Shown piece by piece: positions 21,370 through 31,062 of a DNA stretch of 64,000 nt. The stretch comes from Paulinella micropora. Lineage: Eukaryota > Cercozoa > Imbricatea > Euglyphida > Paulinellidae. How positions within the stretch are numbered: the first letter of the stretch is position 1; every line of letters starts with the position of its first letter. A program made the position numbers and the translations under genes. The stretch covers positions 72,501 to 136,500 of the forward strand of contig WBZZ01003627.1 in assembly GCA_019918135.1 (NCBI GenBank). The letters are read 5' to 3'. The notes beneath the pieces are model-generated. The model was not told the origin of the DNA and did not search any database. It saw only the letters and a program-made list of their open reading frames with translations.

Positions 21370-22010
21370 TATTTTTTGGAATAGTTATAAGATAAAATAA
21401 ATTTACCTTTTATTCCCTTTAGCTCATTATATACTTCCTCTGGAGACACATGATGTTTATATCCCCAACTTTTATTTTCTTCTTCATCATATGGTGGGTC
21501 AAGATAGAAAAATGTGTCAGGGGAGTCATATTTTTTATCACCGCTTTGAAGTCTTTATTTAATACTATAGTGTCTTTCAATCTATCTTTTATTTTTTCAA
21601 TGTTTTTCTTAAAATGTTCCCTTGAAGATAGCTTATCATAATTTCTGTAATCTGCGAAAGAACGTCTATTTCCAGCGAATGAATTAAATGATAAATATAA
21701 ATTTCGGTAAAGTCTCATACTTGGTTCATTGAATTTACCTTTTTTAAATTTTTCAAATTTGTTTCTTGAGATGTAAAATCATATCTATTAATTGTTTCTA
21801 CTGGCACTTTCTTCATATCTTTCCATAAGTGATAAATATCTTTATCCAAATCATTAATTACTTCTAAATTTGATTGTTCTTTTTTCTAAATACACTTCCA
21901 GCACCAATGAAAGGTTCAACGTAAATTTTGTGAGTTGGTATTAATGGAGCGATTACTTTTTTTAGAAAATGTTTTCCCCCCACCCTTGGAAAAAATAACA
22001 TAGTATATAA
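21370..22010 (-). pseudogene. Dam-type adenine methyltransferase region
   Basis: The N-terminal side shows PRVGGKHFLKKVIAPLIP and YVEPFIGAGSVF, the SAM-binding motif I of D12-class N6-adenine methyltransferases. The C-terminal side shows FFYLDPPYDEEENKSWG, the catalytic DPPY motif. The middle has RNYDKLS-like family sequence. Such enzymes methylate GATC-like sites and are carried by some Polinton-like viruses. The region is broken (two or more breaks). Confidence 0.75.
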
Positions 22011-22011
22011 T

Positions 22012-22878
22012 ATGGACAATAAACATACAATTATTAATACACAGAATGCGGATAGTCTCGGGGGCACACCTACGGGAGAAGTAGTTAAAACAAAAGAAGA
22101 AGAAGCACTTGAAATTCACCACCAGAAAAAGAACCCAAAAATATGGAATACGATATGGGTCGATTAACCATTAGACCAAGTCTTTCTTGACTTAGCGGAT
22201 ATGAGTAAGATAAAAGATAAGAAATGCAATAAGGGCTATGCTTGGATGCTTGTTTGGATTGATTGCCATTCACGATTTTTAATAATCATTCCACTAAAAA
22301 ATAAAACAGCAAAAGAAGTATATTATGCTTTGAAATCTATACCTTATAATAAACCAAAGTCAATTACAACTGACAGCGGAGGAGAGTATAAAGGCGCTAC
22401 TCGTGATCATTTTATTGAAAATGGAATTAAACACGATGTCGTTGAAATTGGCGACCATAGAGCGCTTGCGGTTGTTGATAGATTGACAAGAAGTATTGGG
22501 AGATGGCTTGACCTTTTATTTTGAAACTAATAGAAATTTTGACTGGGTAAGTTATATTCAAGATTTGGTTAATGCGTACAATCATAAAGTTCATAGAGGA
22601 ATTCAAGCTAAACCTGTGGATGTCTTTGCTAGAAGAGATAAAAATAAACAGAGTATCACTCTGATAATTTAATTGATGAATTCAATGTTGGCGATAATGT
22701 AAGAAAGGAAAATAAAAGAAATGTTTTTTCCAAAGGCAATAAGACTTTCAGCAAAATTATTTACAAAGTCAAAGGACGCAAATGGTTTAAAATCATACTA
22801 AATAACGATGAGTTTGTAAGCCCTCGTGATTTACTGAAAACTGAATTTAATAAACCAATGGACGAAGAAAAGATATGA
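22012..22878 (+). pseudogene. int: retroviral-type integrase region (rve), Polinton
   Basis: The catalytic core is visible: FLDLADM with the first Asp, WIDCHSRF after the second strand, and ITTDSGGEYKG with the second Asp. NAYNHKVHRGI lies toward the core's end and KWFKIILNNDEFVSPRDLL in the C-terminal SH3- or chromo-like part. Polintons use this enzyme to insert, producing the 6-bp duplication seen here. The zinc-binding N-terminal part seen in whole integrases is not evident. The region is broken (about two or three breaks). Confidence 0.8.
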
Positions 22879-23039
22879 AGGAGCAGACGAAAGAAGTTAT
22901 TAAAGAAAAAAAGACAAAAGAATTACTTAAGACTGAAGACATTCAACAAGAGAATATTAGGACTTCAAAGAGAGAAAAAAGGAAAGGTAATATTGAATTT
23001 ATAGGTGGCTGGTGGCATTATGTGATCCTATTTCCGTGA
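22875..23039 (+). CDS. 54-aa charged frame entering the right TIR
   Basis: A 54-residue frame starting MKEQTKEVIKEKKTKELL and ending with a GGWWHYV-containing hydrophobic end. Its second half lies in the TIR. It overlaps the end of the integrase region. It may be chance. Confidence 0.25.
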   Translation: MKEQTKEVIKEKKTKELLKTEDIQQENIRTSKREKRKGNIEFIGGWWHYVILFP

Positions 23040-23480
23040 ATATGTCTTTGCGACACCAAAACACGGCGGTGTCGCAGTGTCGCAGAGGTTGCGACAAAAT
23101 TTCACTTTTTTGTCGCAGTGTCGCAGTGGTAGTAAATTCGTTTTTTCTTATTGTATATGTTTCCTTGTTGTTTTTGAAGTAGTCGAAAACAACAGATGTG
23201 CTCTGTGTGTTGGGAGTATTGATTTCGTTTTTATTTAAAAGTAATAGTAAAGCGGAAAAAATTTTGCTTGATTTTTATTTTTATTTAAAAGCTAAATTAA
23301 GAGCAAGAGAGATTTCTTTATTTTTCTTCTTCGTATTGATTGAAATTTTCACTTTTTTATTTTGCTGTTTTGACTCTTTGTATTGAAAGTTCAAACTAGC
23401 AATAGGAGAAGAGAAATGAAATCTAGGAGGTTGTTTTGATACAAGAAAAAACACCATCCTAGATTTCATATTATACTACT
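22930..23480. repeat. Polinton right terminal inverted repeat
   Basis: Reverse-complement match to 2799-3412 with about 97 percent identity by eye over the outer 400 bases. It ends ATTATACTACT next to the AGAACG target duplication. Confidence 0.92.
23198..23386 (+). CDS. small hydrophobic protein inside the right TIR
   Basis: Counterpart of the frame at 2894-3082, the same 62 residues long, reading outward. See that entry for the caution about TIR homogenisation. Confidence 0.35.
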   Translation: MLCVLGVLISFLFKSNSKAEKILLDFYFYLKAKLRAREISLFFFFVLIEIFTFLFCCFDSLY

Positions 23481-23486
23481 AGAACG

Positions 23487-24650
23487 ATAGCACTATCTGC
23501 CGACAAGCTCGTGCGCACTTGCTTCTTTCATGTCGTGCCTCTGCTTGCCTCTGCATCTGTGTCTCGAAGGCTTTCTCGCGCTGGAACTTCTTTCACTCTT
23601 CACTACAACAATGTCTTTGAGTGCTGTGCACTTAGATGCACTTTTTATCAAATGCAAAAATGCAAAATCTGAAGGTGGCAGAGAGCAGAGTGTTTTATTT
23701 CAAAAGTTCAAAGAATTCAAATCAGGAATGTATATATTCCCGCTTATGGTGCAACCCTGGGTCAATTAGGTATTTGTGAAATGACGCTTTGCGCAAATAA
23801 TTTTTTGCGTCGGGCTCAAATTTGTTCGCGCAATCTGTTTCGTTTTTTGGTGAAAGTCTGGAGGCGGGGCCCGAAAAATGTGTTCTATGATTTTTTTGTG
23901 CGGAGAAGGCACAGTGAAGAGCCCGGGGGGGGGTTGAAAGTAAACAGTGAAAAAGAATTTGTTTCCCCCCCCCCCCCCCCCCCAGAGCAAGATTGCGACG
24001 AAAGTAAAGCTTCATCATAATTGTCGATTCTGATTCTTCAACCCGATTAGATGATGATTTCAAGTATTACAAGTAAAGTCAACGCACAACTGGAAAAAAA
24101 TAGTCAGAGAAAGAGAATTCCAACTTGTGAACTAAGTATCACCATCTTCTGTAACAACATAGAAATCTAGGCCTTGAGAGATCTCTTGATCTGCTGAGTC
24201 AAGAAAGAATAAATGATTACTGAAAATGAATAGCAGCTACTTCCACGCAAGCTCGAAATCCAATCGAAAACGCGAGCGAAAGAAGAAGAAAAAAAATAAC
24301 GCAGAATCACGAAGCGAGCAACAACAATGCGAACCAAGTGCAAACTCGAGAAAGACAGACTAGGTGCGAAAGTAAAACAATGATGAAGACAAGACCCGAA
24401 CAAAACGAAACACAAGAGAGCAGCACACGAACACGCATATATGTGCACACACGAAGAGATTCAAGAAACGCAAACACAAGCGAAGTGCAATACACACACA
24501 CACACGCGCGGACAGACACACATTTCACAGACACACAGATGCAGATACACAAGTATACACACGCAAAGAGATTCAAGAAACGCAAACACAAGCGAAGTAC
24601 ACACCACATTCACCTATACACACGACAGGCAGCAGACATTTAACAGACTC
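23487..24650. other. non-coding stretch with G/C runs and short repeats
   Basis: No gene is supported. A G run at 23925-23934 and a run of 18 C at 23966-23983 sit 30 bases apart and could pair. A 33-bp direct repeat (AGAGATTCAAGAAACGCAAA core) occurs at 24454-24486 and 24566-24598, separated by CA-rich sequence. A 79-residue frame at 23530-23769 has no features that argue for a gene. Confidence 0.5.
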
Positions 24651-24654
24651 TCTC

Positions 24655-24683
24655 TCTTTTCTTGCGCTGTCTGTCTGTCTGTT

Positions 24684-24715
<32 letters not shown>

Positions 24716-24783
24716 GCTCATTCCGCTCATTTCTTGCTCATTCTCTCTCTCCTCTCCTCTCCTCTTCTCCTCTCCTCTCGTCT

Positions 24784-24817
<34 letters not shown>

Positions 24818-24910
24818 GCACCCCCGCCCACTCTAAGCTCTCTATTCTCTTTCTGGCTTTCTTCTCTTTTTCTCTTCTCTCCTCTCCACTATTGTCGCTT
24901 TCTCTCTTTG

Positions 24911-24953
<43 letters not shown>

Positions 24954-24955
24954 CA
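24655..24955. repeat. (CT)n microsatellite block
   Basis: Imperfect CT dinucleotide repeats and CTCTC variants fill this block just ahead of the coiled-coil gene. Frames inside are repeat translations. Confidence 0.85.
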
Positions 24956-25156
24956 CTGCTTCCAAGTGCAGGCACTGTCGGTCACAAACTCATAAGGGCA
25001 GGACGGCGTTTCTGGAGAGCCATGACTGACTGTGATTTCGTGGCACTGGAAAAAGGACATCCAACCTGGCCCCGCCCAGCCTTCAACCTGGTGCGAGTTG
25101 CCATGGGTATGCCAGCGAGGCAGTGCAGAATACTTAGGAACAGGTAGGACAGGGAC

Positions 25157-25983
25157 ATGCTTAGGAACACGTGGATCGGCATGACTGCACGTCCTTTCTT
25201 TTTTTGCATAGCTAGACAATATGTGTATGGCTGGCTGTCTGTGCGTTGCGTGTTGGTTGCGTTTGTGGCAGGCATTGTCGGGGTCTTGCTGCTGAGCGCT
25301 TTCGGCTGGGTGGCGTCGCGGCAGCACTTTGCACAGGCGCCTGACAAAGGTCAGCCGAACGAAGAGGGGAGCTCTTTCAGTGTGTCTCCCGGCTTGCCGC
25401 TCCATCTGCAGTTCGGGTTTGGGGGTGGACCAGATCCCAAGCCAGACCCCGTAGTTGTCGGTCCGACCAAAAAGCGCCTACCCGAGCGCGAGGCGTTTCA
25501 GAAAGAGTTCAAGGAGGCTGAGGCAAATTGCAAGAAGGAAAAGAAAGAGCTCAAGGATGCAAAAAAAGAGCTCAAGGAGGCAGAGGCCAAGGTCGAGAAG
25601 GCCGAGGCCAAGGTCGAGAAGGCCAAGAAAGAGCTTGAGAAGGCCAAGAAAGAGCTTGAGAAGGCCGAGGCCAAGGTCGAGAAGGCCAAGAAAGAGCTCG
25701 AGAAGGCCGAGGCGACCGGGACAAAAGATGTGATTAAACGGGCGAAGGAGATGTTTTACATGGCAGTCAAAGGAGCAAATTCTGTGCAGGCAGGCGTGGA
25801 CTCTGCGCAGGCAGGCGTGGACTCGGCGCAGGCAGGCGTGGACTCTGCGCAGGCAGGAGTGAATTCTGCGCAGGCAAAAGTGGACTTTGCGCAGGCACGA
25901 GTGAATAATGCACAGGTGCTCGTGGACGAGTGTATCCTGCGACAAGCAAATATGAATAGAGAGCCAGCTGCAGGTCTATCGTT
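25157..25983 (+). CDS. membrane-anchored heptad-repeat coiled-coil protein
   Basis: The frame opens at 25157. Residues about 28-50 form a transmembrane or signal-anchor segment (VLVAFVAGIVGVLLLSAFGW). A Gly/Pro-rich linker leads into a long coiled coil built of units such as KAKKELEKA and EAKVEKA. Then come five or six copies of a seven-residue QAGVDSA-type repeat. After NREPAAG near 25970 the frame enters CTT microsatellite, so the true end or a splice site lies about here. The open frame itself continues to 26242. An AACAG/GTAGGA junction near 25143 could be a donor from an upstream exon. No family is recognised. Confidence 0.55.
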
Positions 25984-26560
<577 letters not shown>

Positions 26561-26827
26561 GTGCTTCTCTGTCAATGGCTGATGCATTTCTGCACATGCG
26601 CCTCCATCGTCTCACCCGTGAGGGGAGTACGAAGAATTGACGATAAGCTCTAATGACACCCCCGCAAGGGCAGTTCCAACACTTCCAGACGGGCCGGTAT
26701 GTTCAATGAAAATACTGGTCCAGACGGATCGGTATGTTCAATGAAAATACTGGTGGCACCGACGGGAATCGAACTGGTGACAGGGCCCAGATGGTAGAAC
26801 TTGACCACTGGGCTATCACGGTGTCCA
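26561..26827 (-). mobile_element. SINE family A, copy 2
   Basis: Full-length minus-strand copy with the tRNA-like head at its right end and the (ATT)n tail at the left. It carries two copies of the CAGTATTTTCATTGAACATA motif, as in copies 1 and 4. Confidence 0.85.
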
Positions 26828-26828
26828 A

Positions 26829-26886
<58 letters not shown>

Positions 26887-27118
26887 GTGCTTCTCTGTCA
26901 ATGGCTGATGCATTTCTGCACATGCGCCTCCATCGCTTCACCCGTGAGGGGAGGACGAAGAATTGACGATAGGCTCTAATGACACCCCCGCAAGGCCAGT
27001 TCCAACACTTCCAGACGGACCGGTATGTTCAATGAAAATACTGGTGGCACCGACGGCAATCGAACTGGCGACAGGGCCCAGATGGTAGAACTTGACCACT
27101 GGGCTATCACGGTGTCCA
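26887..27118 (-). mobile_element. SINE family A, copy 3
   Basis: Minus-strand copy, about 35 bases shorter than copies 2 and 4 because it has one instead of two CAGTATTTTCATTGAACATA motifs. Only AAT triplets separate it from copies 2 and 4. Confidence 0.85.
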
Positions 27119-27150
27119 TAATAATAATAATAATAATAATAATAGTAATA

Positions 27151-27417
27151 GTGCTTCTCTGTCAATGGCTGATGCATTTCTGCACATGCGCCTCCATCGT
27201 CTCACCCGTGAGGGGAGTACGAAGAATTGACGATAGGCTCTAATGACACCCCCGCAAGGGCAGTTCCAACACTTCCAGACGGGCCGGTATGTTCAATGAA
27301 AATACTGGTCCAGACGGATCGGTATGTTCAATGAAAATACTGGTGGCACCGACGGGAATCAAACTGGCGACAGGGCCCAGATGGTAAAACTTGACCACTG
27401 GGCTATCACGGTGTCCA
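27151..27417 (-). mobile_element. SINE family A, copy 4
   Basis: Full-length minus-strand copy with the doubled internal motif. Its head abuts AAT triplets that lead to repeat family B at 27524. Confidence 0.85.
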
Positions 27418-27424
27418 AATAATA

Positions 27425-27473
<49 letters not shown>

Positions 27474-27523
27474 GTAATAAATATATATATATATATATAT
27501 ATACATATATATTGATCTGTCAT

Positions 27524-27975
27524 GACTGAGCCCGAGGGCCATGCGCCTCCATCCCTGGACCCACAGGGACTACAGTGAGTATGTTGGGGAGGGAAGAGTG
27601 ACTCTAACCATCCTTCATAGAAAGCACCAAAAGGAAGTCACTACTATCCGCACAGTGTCGGGTACCTTGCAGGAAATCAACTACAAATGATTGATCTTCC
27701 CCGCGTGAGAGCTCCACGAGACTGGGTAGGTCCCGCATGGAGGTACTCACAGGGGTAGCAGACATTTCATGCGGTCTGCCAGCGCATGAGGACGTTTGGC
27801 GGTAAATGTCTGGGACGCCTCGAAACCCGTCACCACCCCTAGATCTCGGAATGTATATACCCCTTTGACACCACGTGGTGTATGTCTTATAATAACAACA
27901 CAACAACATAGCCTCGGAACCAGTGGGAAGAGGCCCAACCACCTTCCCGTGGGGTGTCATACTGTGAACCCCTCC
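27524..27975 (-). mobile_element. repeat family B, inverted copy
   Basis: It matches the reverse complement of 28744-29305 over most of its length. Shared strings include TGATTGATCTTCCCCGCGTG and CATTTCATGCGGTCTGCC. It ends in a Pro/Gly-coded TTCCCGTGGGG segment next to AAT triplets. It is probably a non-autonomous retroposon of its own family; no coding region is conserved. Confidence 0.65.
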
Positions 27976-28032
<57 letters not shown>

Positions 28033-28167
28033 GTGCTTCTCTGTCAATGGCTGATGCATTTCTGCACATGCGCCTCCATCGTCTCACCCGTGAGGGGAGT
28101 ACGAAGAATTGACGATAAGCTCTAATGACACCCCCGCAAGGGCAGTTCCAACACTTCCAGACGGGCC

Positions 28168-28170
<3 letters not shown>
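28033..28170 (-). mobile_element. SINE family A, copy 5, truncated
   Basis: Contains only the 3' body of the SINE, ending at GACGGGCCGGT, where AAT triplets begin. The tRNA-like head is missing. Confidence 0.8.
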
Positions 28171-28216
<46 letters not shown>

Positions 28217-28231
28217 GTAATAGTAGTAGTA

Positions 28232-28309
<78 letters not shown>

Positions 28310-28401
28310 GGATCGTGCCATGCAGCTGCATCAGTACGCCTTAGAGAAACAATATTATTATTACTTTTACTATTACTACTATTATTATTATTATTATTAT
28401 T
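28171..28401. repeat. (AAT)n/(ATT)n block between opposed SINEs
   Basis: AAT triplets with a short AGT run, a 40-bp unique island near 28311-28350 (GGATCGTGCCATGCAGCTGC), then ATT triplets. It is the centre of an imperfect palindrome made of SINEs and family B repeats. Confidence 0.85.
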
Positions 28402-28667
28402 TGGACACCGTGATAGCCCAGTGGTCAAGTTCTACCATCTGGGCCCTGTCGCCAGTTCGATTCCCGTCGGTGCCACCAGTATTTTCATTGAACATACCGG
28501 TCCGTCTGGACCAGTATTTTCATTGAACATACCGGTCCGTCTGGAGTGTTGGAACTGCCCTTGCGGGGGTGTCATTAGAGCCTATCGTCAATTCTTCGTA
28601 CTCCCCTCACGGGTGAGACGATGGAGGCGCATGTGCAGAAATGCATCAGCCATTGACAGAGAAGCAC
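28402..28667 (+). mobile_element. SINE family A, copy 6
   Basis: The only plus-strand full copy in the window. It starts TGGACACCGTGATAGCCCAG, carries A and B boxes, two internal motifs and the body, and ends GAGAAGCAC before (ATT)n at 28668-28743. The acceptor-stem halves pair at six of seven positions, so the tRNA origin is clear but the head is no longer a functional tRNA. Confidence 0.88.
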
Positions 28668-28675
28668 TATTATTA

Positions 28676-28743
<68 letters not shown>

Positions 28744-28745
<2 letters not shown>

Positions 28746-29303
28746 CGCCCTCTGGTCGTACCTTGCGGTTCCCGCTTCACGTGCGCGGACCGCTTAACCA
28801 TAGGGCAAGAGCGATGTTGTTGGTTCCGAGGCTATGGTGTTCCGTTGGTTCCGATGCTACGTTGCGTTGGTTCCGAGGCTATGTTGCGTTGGTTTCGAGG
28901 CTATGTCGTTGTGTTGTTCTGGGTTTCGCATAAGACATATACACTACGTGGGATCAAAGGGTTATTTACATTCCGCGATCTAGGGGTGGTGACGGGTTTT
29001 GAGGCGTCCCGGCTACTTTCCACAAAACGTCCTCATGCGCTGGCAGACCGCATGAAATGTCTGCCACGCCTGTGAGTACCTCCATGCGGGACCTACCCAG
29101 TCTCATGGAGCTCTCACGCGGGGAAGATCAATCATTTGTAGTTGATTTCCTGCAAGGTACCCGACACTGGGCGGGTAGTGACTTCCTTTTGGGGCCTTCT
29201 ATGCAGGATGGTAAGAGTTATTCTTCTCTCCCCTACATACTCACTGTAGTCCCTGTTGGGTCGTGGGATAGAGGCGCATGGCCCTCGGGCTCAGCCTTGA
29301 CAC

Positions 29304-29305
<2 letters not shown>
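28744..29305 (+). mobile_element. repeat family B, direct copy
   Basis: Longer copy of the family at 27524-27975. Its 5' part has a short tandem repeat of GTTGGTTCCGAGGCTATG units (28830-28905) that is mostly lost from the inverted copy. It ends in a CT microsatellite. Confidence 0.65.
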
Positions 29306-29358
<53 letters not shown>

Positions 29359-29602
29359 AAACATATATATATAATATAATATAATATCCTCCTTTCTTCT
29401 TCTTCTTCTTCTTCTTCTTCTTCTTCTTCTTCTTCTTCTTTCTTCCCCTTCACACATATTATGTATATATATACATAATATCCTTCTTCTTCTTCTTCTT
29501 CTTCTTCTTCTTCTTCTTCTTCTTCCTTCTTCTTCCTCTCCTGCTCCGGCTCCTACTCTTTTTTCTTCTTTAATTATTTTGTTATTATACTTTTTCCTCC
29601 TC

Positions 29603-29642
<40 letters not shown>
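29306..29642. repeat. (CT)n, (CTT)n and (ATCT)n microsatellites
   Basis: CT dinucleotides, ATAT-rich spacers, CTT triplets in two blocks and ATCT tetranucleotides. Non-coding. Confidence 0.9.
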
Positions 29643-29646
<4 letters not shown>

Positions 29647-30311
29647 TCTGCACTCGAAAGAGTTGCGAGACATCATCTCCATCCCGTTTGGGACCTGCTA
29701 AAGATTAGGTGGGAAGCGCTATACTGTGATTGGTCAGTGCGCCCTTAACCTGATACGCATGACGCTGGAAAGACAGCTGACATACCCGAAACAGACGGGT
29801 AGACCTATCGGGAAAGACCGTAGTACCCCGGACTGTGCTGTGCATGGTTCGGGGCCACAGGGGTTTGTGACTGCCCTGGTTGATTTCAGCGGGGTCTTTG
29901 CAGAGGCCTGTAATTTCGCCTCTGAATGCTTCGGCTATCAGTCATGCCTGACATTATGAGAAGCCCGGAATACATCACAGTGCCCTCGTCAGTTTTAAAA
30001 ACCGTGTATTTATGGACCCCTGTAAAGATTACTCTATGTGTGGGGAGCGTGGGGTATAGCTACCTGTGTCTGCCTGTTTGCATGTCTTCCCATGGATCCT
30101 TGCGCGTTTCGGCTGAACGCTTTGCTTGCCGTCTGCCTGTCTGTCGTCGGCGCTGTGGCGACTCGGCTCATGAATCGATTGGATCACATGCACTCCGGTG
30201 GAGCAGGTAGCCCCTCTCACTCTCCTCATACAACTCTTGCGTCATCCACAAATGCTGACATCGAAGAGAGAGTTTCTTTTCTGCACTCGAAAGAGTTGCG
30301 AGACATCATCT
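29643..30311. repeat. segment bounded by 36-bp direct repeats
   Basis: A 36-bp sequence with core GCACTCGAAAGAGTTGCGAG occurs at 29643-29678 and 30276-30311, each next to an ATCT tract. The roughly 600 bases between them are unique here. A local duplication or an insertion with long flanking repeats would explain it. Confidence 0.6.
30092..30310 (+). CDS. possible exon with signal peptide
   Basis: From the ATG at 30092 the frame reads MDPCAFRLNALLAVCLSVVG, a good signal-peptide pattern, then a polar segment with DHMHSGGAGSPS. It then runs into the 36-bp repeat and ATCT microsatellite. If real it is a first exon, perhaps of a gene to the right. No further evidence. Confidence 0.25.
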
Positions 30312-31062
30312 ATCTATCTATCTATCTATCTATTTATCTATCTATTTATCTATCTATCCACCTATCTTCTCTGATGGTTGCCGCTCCGTGACAGAAATGG
30401 AAGCTTGGGGGGGGGGGGGGGTTCAAATCCTACGCCATGCGTACGAATTAAACACTATCCATCTTCTCCGGAGGATGCTCCAGCCACCTGTCCAAACAGT
30501 TGACCTTGCAGTTCAGGCAGCATTCTATTAGAACCCCCCCAAGAATATTTGCAGACTCTTGCCAGTTACTTACCCCTTTCCATGGGTTGCTGTGGTGAGA
30601 GTCTCGAGCTCACCTGTATAGGCACTCACTCGCACTGGGTTGCGTGGGAGAGGTACATACCAGCAGGCCAAGGCATGGCCACTATGGCTGTGCGAAGCTA
30701 AAAGATCTATCTGGATAGATAGATATCTATCTATCACTCCATCTACCTTGTTAGCAGCTCCTTTTCTGACATTAGTCAATATCTGATCGATCTATCTCTA
30801 ATAATATATATATCTTTCTCTCCGTTCAATCGCGCCTCCTTCCCACTTCCAAACTCAACTTAGTTTTCTTGGTTGGTATCGTTGTGGTCTCTATTGTGCC
30901 GGTTTGGCTGCCTCATGCCCTATGCCTACTGCTTTTTACTGAAGACTACCGCGGTTATCACCTTCCATTTGTGTATACATTGATATAGGCAAGGCAGCGG
31001 AGGTCCCGTGGAAGTCTGACGCGACTGCCACCAAGTATATACAAGAGCTGCTGGCGAACCCA
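30312..31062. other. non-coding stretch before the RHS/Crinkler-like gene
   Basis: ATCT tetranucleotide tracts at 30312-30365 and 30712-30740 and a G run at 30410-30421. No independent gene is seen. The frame of the gene at 31063 stays open back to about 30942, so its true start or an acceptor splice site (TATAG/GC near 30986) may lie here. Confidence 0.45.

Larger units (their letters stand above)
2799..23480. mobile_element. Polinton-like element (Maverick/PLV type), fossil
   Basis: The element is about 20.7 kb. It is bounded by long terminal inverted repeats that start AGTAGTATAATATG, and by a 6-bp target duplication AGAACG at 2793-2798 and 23481-23486. A 6-bp duplication and AG-starting ends are typical of Polintons. 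It encodes the family set: protein-primed DNA polymerase B, retroviral-type integrase, major and minor capsid proteins, Ulp1/adenovirus-type protease, FtsK/A32-type ATPase and a fibre. It also has a GIY-YIG nuclease and an adenine methyltransferase as accessories. The ends look whole and the inverted repeats differ by only a few percent outside indels, so insertion is not very old. Roughly five to eight breaks are spread over the polymerase, penton, protease, fibre, methyltransferase and integrase parts, so it is not autonomous as it stands. Confidence 0.95.

Noticed and set aside
24842-25405. Open frames opposite the coiled-coil gene and CT microsatellite
   Set aside because: Antisense to a better frame and mostly repeat-derived.
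28402-28480. tRNA gene
   Set aside because: A and B boxes are present but the T stem is mismatched and the sequence continues into a repeated SINE body, so it is a SINE head.
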